Positions 57,639-61,428 of a stretch of 61,428 nt of DNA are shown piece after piece. The stretch lies in the NCBI RefSeq assembly GCF_003660455.1, contig NZ_QZVR01000030.1, forward strand, positions 1-61,428, given 5' to 3'. The notes under the pieces were generated by a model that was not told the origin of the DNA, made no database searches, and saw only the letters and a program-made list of their open reading frames with translations. This DNA is from Nocardioides ferulae. GTDB taxonomy: Bacteria; Actinomycetota; Actinomycetes; Propionibacteriales; Nocardioidaceae. A program made the position numbers and the translations under genes. The stretch's first letter is position 1. Each line of letters opens with the position of its first letter.

Positions 57639-58817
57639 ATGGCCCGACGACGAGCATTCGGCGAGGTCGAGCGGCGGTCCACCGCGAGCGGCGTCAGCTA
57701 CCGCGCCCGCTACGCGATGCCCGACGGCACGCGCTACTCCCGCAGCTTCCGGACGAAGATGGACGCCGAGGCCTGGCTCTCGACCGAGCGGGCATTCATC
57801 GATCGCGACGAGTGGTCGCCCCCGGCTACGCGGAAGGCTGCCGCCGAGCAGCGCGAGCGGGAGGCCGCGGCCAACACCGTGCGGGCGTTCGCGAAGCGCT
57901 ACGTCGCCGAGCGCGGCCTGCGCCCAAACACGGTTCGCGGTTACGAGTCCCTGCTCGACTCGCGGATCCTCCCCTACTTCGGCGAGATGCCGCTGCGCGA
58001 CGTGACCCTCGCGGAGATCAAGGCTTGGCGCGCGTCGCTCGACGCGTCGACCGAGTCGACCAACGCAGCCGCCTACCGCCTCCTGCGATCACTCCTCCAG
58101 GCAGCCGAGGAGGAGGAACTGATCGACCGGGCTCCCCCGAAGATCCGCGGCGCCAGCAGCGCGCCGGTCAAGCGGGCGGCCGTGCCGGCCACCTTCGACG
58201 AGCTCGCGGTCATCATCGACGCGATGCCCGAGCGGCTGAAGCTGCTGATCGTCCTGGCCGCCTTCGTCGGCTTGCGCGAGGGCGAGCTGCTGGAGCTCCG
58301 GCGCTCGGACGCCGACGGCGTCACTGGGCGGATCGACGTGACCCGCAAGGTCGACAAGGACGCCAACCGTTCCGCCCGCGGCGCCTGCCGCGAGTGCGGC
58401 CGGCCGATCAGCACACCGAAGACGAAGAGCGGAGTGCGCACCGTCCACGTCCCACCACCGTTCCTGAAGATGCTCCAGGAACACCTGCTCGAGCACACGG
58501 CCGAGGGACCGAAAGGGCTGCTCTTCCCCGGCGACCGGACCGACCACATGAGCGTCCGCTACCTGATGGACCGGTACCGCCCTGCTCGCGAGGCCGCCGG
58601 TCGGCCCGACCTCACGATCCACCACCTCCGGCACACGGCCCTCACGCTGGCCGGCCAGCACGGCGCCACCGCCGCCGAGCTCCAGGCCCGTGCCGGCCAC
58701 GCATCGCAGGCCGCGATGGCGATCTACCAACACGCCACGCTCGACCGGGACCGGTCGCTGGCCGAGAAGATCGGCCAGACGTACGACGCCTGGCGTGACT
58801 CGCGGAGGTCGGAGTGA
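57639..58817 (+). CDS. Tyrosine-family site-specific integrase
   Basis: This 392-aa recombinase has an N-terminal arm-binding part (RRSTASGVSYRARYAMPDGTRYSRSF), a core-binding domain (about 80-180, NTVRGYESLLDSRILPYFGEM) and a catalytic domain. The active-site residues lie in GLREGELLELR (Arg), TKSGVRTVHV (Lys), HHLRHTALTL (His-Arg), GHAS (His) and IYQHAT (Tyr). It integrates the element at the tRNA-Ala site next to it. The ATG at 57639 is set by GGGAGG seven nt upstream. Upstream in-frame codons run into the hairpin. Confidence 0.93.
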   Translation: MARRRAFGEVERRSTASGVSYRARYAMPDGTRYSRSFRTKMDAEAWLSTERAFIDRDEWSPPATRKAAAEQREREAAANTVRAFAKRYVAERGLRPNTVRGYESLLDSRILPYFGEMPLRDVTLAEIKAWRASLDASTESTNAAAYRLLRSLLQAAEEEELIDRAPPKIRGASSAPVKRAAVPATFDELAVIIDAMPERLKLLIVLAAFVGLREGELLELRRSDADGVTGRIDVTRKVDKDANRSARGACRECGRPISTPKTKSGVRTVHVPPPFLKMLQEHLLEHTAEGPKGLLFPGDRTDHMSVRYLMDRYRPAREAAGRPDLTIHHLRHTALTLAGQHGATAAELQARAGHASQAAMAIYQHATLDRDRSLAEKIGQTYDAWRDSRRSE

Positions 58818-58842
58818 TCGTCCTGTCCGTACCATCCGTCAG

Positions 58843-58867
58843 ATTGTTGCCCCAGTGGGGCAACAAT
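58843..58867 (+). terminator. 11-bp hairpin after the integrase gene
   Basis: ATTGTTGCCCC (58843-58853) pairs perfectly with 58857-58867 around loop AGT and is followed by TTTG. It can act as an intrinsic terminator of the integrase transcript, or as an operator for the following gene. Confidence 0.7.
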
Positions 58868-58941
58868 TTGATGCACGGTTGTCCACTCACGATTGGTGCG
58901 ACAGTGACGCACCGATCTGTCCCGGCCCGGAGGAGCGCGCG

Positions 58942-60594
58942 ATGAGTCCCGATGAGCTGAACGCACTCCTCGCCAGCTTGATCGACGGCTGGGAGAACGA
59001 GGTCGTCGAGTTCAAGAGTGGTGGCGAAGGGTTCTCGACCTCCGACATCGGCAAATACTTCTCGGCGCTGTCGAACGAGGCGAACCTCCGCAGCGTCGAC
59101 CGCGCCTGGCTCGTCTTCGGCGTCGACAACAAGACCCGCACCGTCATCGGCAGCAAGTACCGCCGTGATCGCGCGCGGCTGCAAGGCCTCAAGCAGGACA
59201 TCGCCAACAGCTCGTCACCGCGAGCGACGTTCCACGAGATTCACGAACTCAATCACCCCGAGGGCCGGGTCCTCCTCTTCGAGGTTCCGCCCGCACCACG
59301 CGGAATCCCGATCTCCTGGAACGGCCACTACTACGCGCGCAACGGCGAGAGCCTCGGCCCGCTCGACCTCAACAAGCTCGACGAGATCCGCCAGCAGGAC
59401 GCCAGCGACGACTGGTCAGCGGTCGTACTGCCGAATGCCACGATCGAGCACCTTGACCCAGAGGCCCTTGCAGCAGCCCGAGCCGCCTTCGCGACCCGGC
59501 ATCCCCGGCTCGATGCGGACGAGATCGCCGGATGGTCCGATGAGACGTTCCTCGAGCGAGCGAAGCTCACGATCAAGGGCGGGATCACGCGCGCTGCGGT
59601 TCTGCTCCTTGGGCGAGACACCTCCGCTCACCTGCTCTCGCCCCTCCTCGCGGAGATCACCTGGAAGCTGAGCGGCGAAGAGCAGGCGTACGAGCACTTC
59701 GGGCTGCCGTTCCTCATCAACACAAGCAAGGTCAACGAGCGCATCCGCAATGTGCAGGTCCGACTGCTCCAGCCGGGCACGCTGATTCAGACAGAGATCC
59801 AGAAGTACGACCGCAAGAGCGTCCTTGAGGCGATTCACAACTGCGTCGCCCACGCCGACTACCGGACCGGCTCGCGCATCATCGTGGTCGAGCGCGTCGA
59901 CAGAGTCGTCTTGGAGAACGCGGGCTCGTTCTTCGATGGCACGCCCGAGGAGTACGTCACCGAGGAGCGGATGCCCAGGCGCTATCGGAACCCGTTCCTC
60001 GTCAATGCCATGACCGAGCTCAACATGATCGACCGCATGGGGCTCGGTGTCCGGACGATCAATCTCTCGCAGGTCAAGCGCTACCTCCCACTCCCCGACT
60101 ACGACCTCTCCGAGCACGGCGCGGTGAAGCTGACGATCTACGGCGCGGTGATCGACACCAACTACAGTGAGCAGTTGATGCAGCACACCGACCTGCCGCT
60201 GGAGGACGTGCTAGCCCTGGACCGTGTCCAGAAGAAGCTGCCGATCAGCAAGGATGCCGCGGCGCGCCTGCGGCGCGCGCACCTGATCGAGGGGCGGAGC
60301 CCCAACCTCCACGTGTCTTCCGCCGTGGCGGCCGCCGCCGCTACCAAGGCGGACTACATCCGCACGCGAGCGCAGTCCGACACTCACTACGCGAAACTGA
60401 TCACGGACTACCTGACCCAGTTCGGTGGAGCGTCACGGCAAGAGATCAACGACCTGCTGTGGGACAAGCTCAGCGACGCTCTCGATGACGAGCAGAAGCG
60501 CAACAAGATCACCAACCTCCTCGCCAAGATGCGCCGAGCCGGTCAGATCCGCAACGCTGGCAGCACCCAGAAGCCGCGCTGGGAACTTGTGTAA
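58942..60594 (+). CDS. AlbA-2/Schlafen-like and GHKL-ATPase domain protein
   Basis: This 550-aa protein has an N-terminal AlbA-2 (Schlafen-type) domain with EVVEFKSGGEG and HYYARNGESLGPL. A GHKL ATPase-like part follows near residues 285-390 (DRKSVLEAIHNCVAHADYRTGSRIIVVE, RNPFLVNAMTELNMIDRMGLGV), then a C-terminal winged-helix region. Proteins of this layout are often carried on mobile elements as putative regulators or defence factors; their activity is generally unknown. The ATG at 58942 has GGAGGAG upstream. It is element cargo. Confidence 0.85.
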   Translation: MSPDELNALLASLIDGWENEVVEFKSGGEGFSTSDIGKYFSALSNEANLRSVDRAWLVFGVDNKTRTVIGSKYRRDRARLQGLKQDIANSSSPRATFHEIHELNHPEGRVLLFEVPPAPRGIPISWNGHYYARNGESLGPLDLNKLDEIRQQDASDDWSAVVLPNATIEHLDPEALAAARAAFATRHPRLDADEIAGWSDETFLERAKLTIKGGITRAAVLLLGRDTSAHLLSPLLAEITWKLSGEEQAYEHFGLPFLINTSKVNERIRNVQVRLLQPGTLIQTEIQKYDRKSVLEAIHNCVAHADYRTGSRIIVVERVDRVVLENAGSFFDGTPEEYVTEERMPRRYRNPFLVNAMTELNMIDRMGLGVRTINLSQVKRYLPLPDYDLSEHGAVKLTIYGAVIDTNYSEQLMQHTDLPLEDVLALDRVQKKLPISKDAAARLRRAHLIEGRSPNLHVSSAVAAAAATKADYIRTRAQSDTHYAKLITDYLTQFGGASRQEINDLLWDKLSDALDDEQKRNKITNLLAKMRRAGQIRNAGSTQKPRWELV

Positions 60595-60804
60595 CTGAGC
60601 TGCGTCTTACGCATGTGCATATGCATATGCGCACGGGCGTGGCCACGTTTGCGCAGGTCAGAGCCCGGTTGTCTATGTGTAAGTGTGAGAGAGGAAGCGC
60701 CAACTTACACATGGACGAATACCCCGCCACCTACCATCGGGCTGGGGCAGCGACATCGAACCTCTCGTGGATACCTTGGTCGGGTCTGACGCCGGGCCGA
60801 GCAC
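60595..60804. other. A/T-richer non-coding region with inverted repeats
   Basis: A 14-bp palindrome GCATATGCATATGC lies at 60617-60630. A 10-bp inverted repeat, ATGTGTAAGT (60676-60685) with ACTTACACAT (60704-60713), has 18 nt between its arms. No gene is credible here. It separates the ATPase gene from the two converging HTH genes, so it may hold operators, integrase arm sites or a replication/transfer region. Confidence 0.7.
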
Positions 60805-61020
60805 TCACCAGTCCTTCGCCGAGGGCACCGGCCGCATCATCGCCTCCAGGTCGTCGGTCTTGACCCTGATGCTCTTGCCGCACCGGTACGCCCGAAGCTC
60901 GCCGGTGGCGATCCGGCGCCGGATCGTCTTGACCGAAACGCTCACCCATGCGGCTGCGGCGGGGATGCTGAGCCACCGGGGCCGGTCGCTCGCCGGCTGG
61001 GCGCCCATCTCACTCGCCAT
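60805..61020 (-). CDS. Small helix-turn-helix protein, excisionase (Xis) type
   Basis: This 71-aa protein is a MerR-like winged helix: WLSIPAAAAWVSVSVKTIRRRIATGELRAYRCGKSIRVKTDDLEAMM. This is the standard excisionase/AlpA-type DNA-binding pattern (helix-turn-helix, then R-x-x-KSIRV wing). It probably directs excision of the element or acts as a regulator. It overlaps the other HTH gene by 11 nt. ATG 61008 is an alternative start. Confidence 0.85.
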   Translation of the reverse strand: MASEMGAQPASDRPRWLSIPAAAAWVSVSVKTIRRRIATGELRAYRCGKSIRVKTDDLEAMMRPVPSAKDW

Positions 61021-61222
61021 CCCGGAGGAAGCGGCGGAGCTCGCCGACGGTCGTGTACAGACGGCCGTTGCCGTTGAACCGCCACCAGCGCGGTCCGCGC
61101 TTGAGGCGGCGCCACTCGCGCACGGTCCGTTGCGGCGTACGGATGAACGCGCAGAACTCCTCGAACATGAGGATGTGGTTGTCGTCCCACTCGTCGGGGA
61201 CTCCCAGCGGCTTGATGGACAT
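61010..61222 (-). CDS. Small helix-turn-helix protein of the mobile element
   Basis: This 70-aa protein has AFIRTPQRTVREWRRLKRGPRWWRFNGNGRLYTTVGELRRFLRDGE, a winged HTH of the excisionase-like group but clearly different from its neighbour. GAAGGAG lies five nt before the ATG. The end overlaps the second HTH gene, so the two are co-translated. Two stacked small HTH genes are typical control modules of actinobacterial integrative elements. Confidence 0.8.
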   Translation of the reverse strand: MSIKPLGVPDEWDDNHILMFEEFCAFIRTPQRTVREWRRLKRGPRWWRFNGNGRLYTTVGELRRFLRDGE

Positions 61223-61383
61223 GTCGACTCCTTCGAATCTGAAACGCGGGTTGCGCTCATACGGGGAGAAGCAACGGCGACTGCCACGGATCGGACAGGA
61301 GCCCTCGGGTCCTCCCGGTCTCCTACGTCCGAAAGGCAGCGCGGAGCGATCAAGTCCGACAAGAAATGTTGATGACGCTCAGG

Positions 61384-61418
61384 TGAATCTCCCCAGTTCT
61401 GCTCACTGAAATTCCCCA
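61384..61418. repeat. Imperfect 12-bp direct repeat at the window edge
   Basis: TGAATCTCCCCA (61384-61395) and TGAAATTCCCCA (61407-61418) are in the same orientation, 23 nt apart. They could be the end of an insertion sequence or protein-binding repeats. The window stops before this can be resolved. Confidence 0.5.
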
Positions 61419-61428
61419 CCCCGTGGCC

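Noticed and set aside
1..61428. CRISPR array, rRNA genes or complete insertion sequences
   Set aside because: No regularly spaced repeats, rRNA signatures or transposase genes were recognised anywhere in the window.

Overview
The window is GC-rich DNA with dense actinobacterial codon bias, many GTG starts and 4-nt ATGA/GTGA gene overlaps. The gene order fhaA-fhaB-pstP-rodA-pbpA-pknA-pknB, then a DUF881 gene, crgA, a rhomboid gene and ppiA, is the actinobacterial cell-wall/kinase locus that normally lies close to the chromosomal origin. F420-dependent enzymes, steroid-type catabolic genes and the overall gene style suggest a Nocardioides-like member of the Propionibacteriales. This assignment is inference from gene content, not from a marker gene.

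Region 1 (about 1-37.9 kb) is a large acyl-CoA catabolic island. It consists of tightly packed operons. A nine-gene leftward operon (8681 to 89) encodes SDRs, a thiolase-fold/OB-fold fusion, thiolase-fold proteins with a zinc-ribbon OB-fold partner, a MaoC hydratase and an AMP-forming acyl-CoA ligase. A divergent rightward operon (8758-15027) encodes an enoyl-CoA hydratase, two pairs of acyl-CoA dehydrogenase subunits and a KshA-like Rieske oxygenase. A second leftward operon (22698 to 15077) has a type III CoA-transferase, a VOC protein, another dehydrogenase pair, an Ltp2-like aldolase with an OB-fold partner, an acyl-CoA hydrolase/transferase-like protein and an F420-type reductase. Further blocks contain an LLM-family F420 enzyme with an F420:NADPH reductase, two TesB-like thioesterases, two amidohydrolases, another CoA-transferase, two more hydratases, a DoxX protein, a thiolase, an MFS exporter and a single-chain fusion of two acyl-CoA dehydrogenase subunits. 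The enzyme types resemble actinobacterial steroid or terpenoid side-chain and ring degradation. The substrate cannot be read from this window.

The most notable signal in region 1 is a recurring 16-bp palindrome, TTGAC-N6-GTCAA, found eight times and only at the heads of these operons. At several promoters one half-site is also the -35 hexamer, with a TAnnnT -10 element 17-18 nt away. It looks like the operator of one cluster-wide repressor. No regulator gene for it is present inside the island part of the window.

Region 2 (38.0-57.1 kb) is core genome: tRNA-Leu(CAG), the FHA/phosphatase/RodA/PbpA/PknA/PknB operon, a convergent DUF881 gene, an unusually long four-helix CrgA, a strong inverted repeat plus a cluster of DnaA-box-like 9-mers, a rhomboid protease, cyclophilin, a repeat-containing alanine-rich protein, an acyltransferase-patatin pair, a DUF3817 protein with a SURF1 protein, a FadR-type GntR regulator with a FadR-like operator and apparently leaderless promoter, a fatty-acid-hydroxylase-family protein and a putative lipoprotein.

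Region 3 (57.38 kb to the right edge) is the left part of an integrated mobile element. A 45-bp 3' fragment of a tRNA-Ala(TGC) gene forms the boundary, followed by a tyrosine integrase, an AlbA/Schlafen-like GHKL-ATPase protein, and two small overlapping HTH genes of the excisionase type. The right end, where an intact tRNA-Ala would be expected, lies outside the window.
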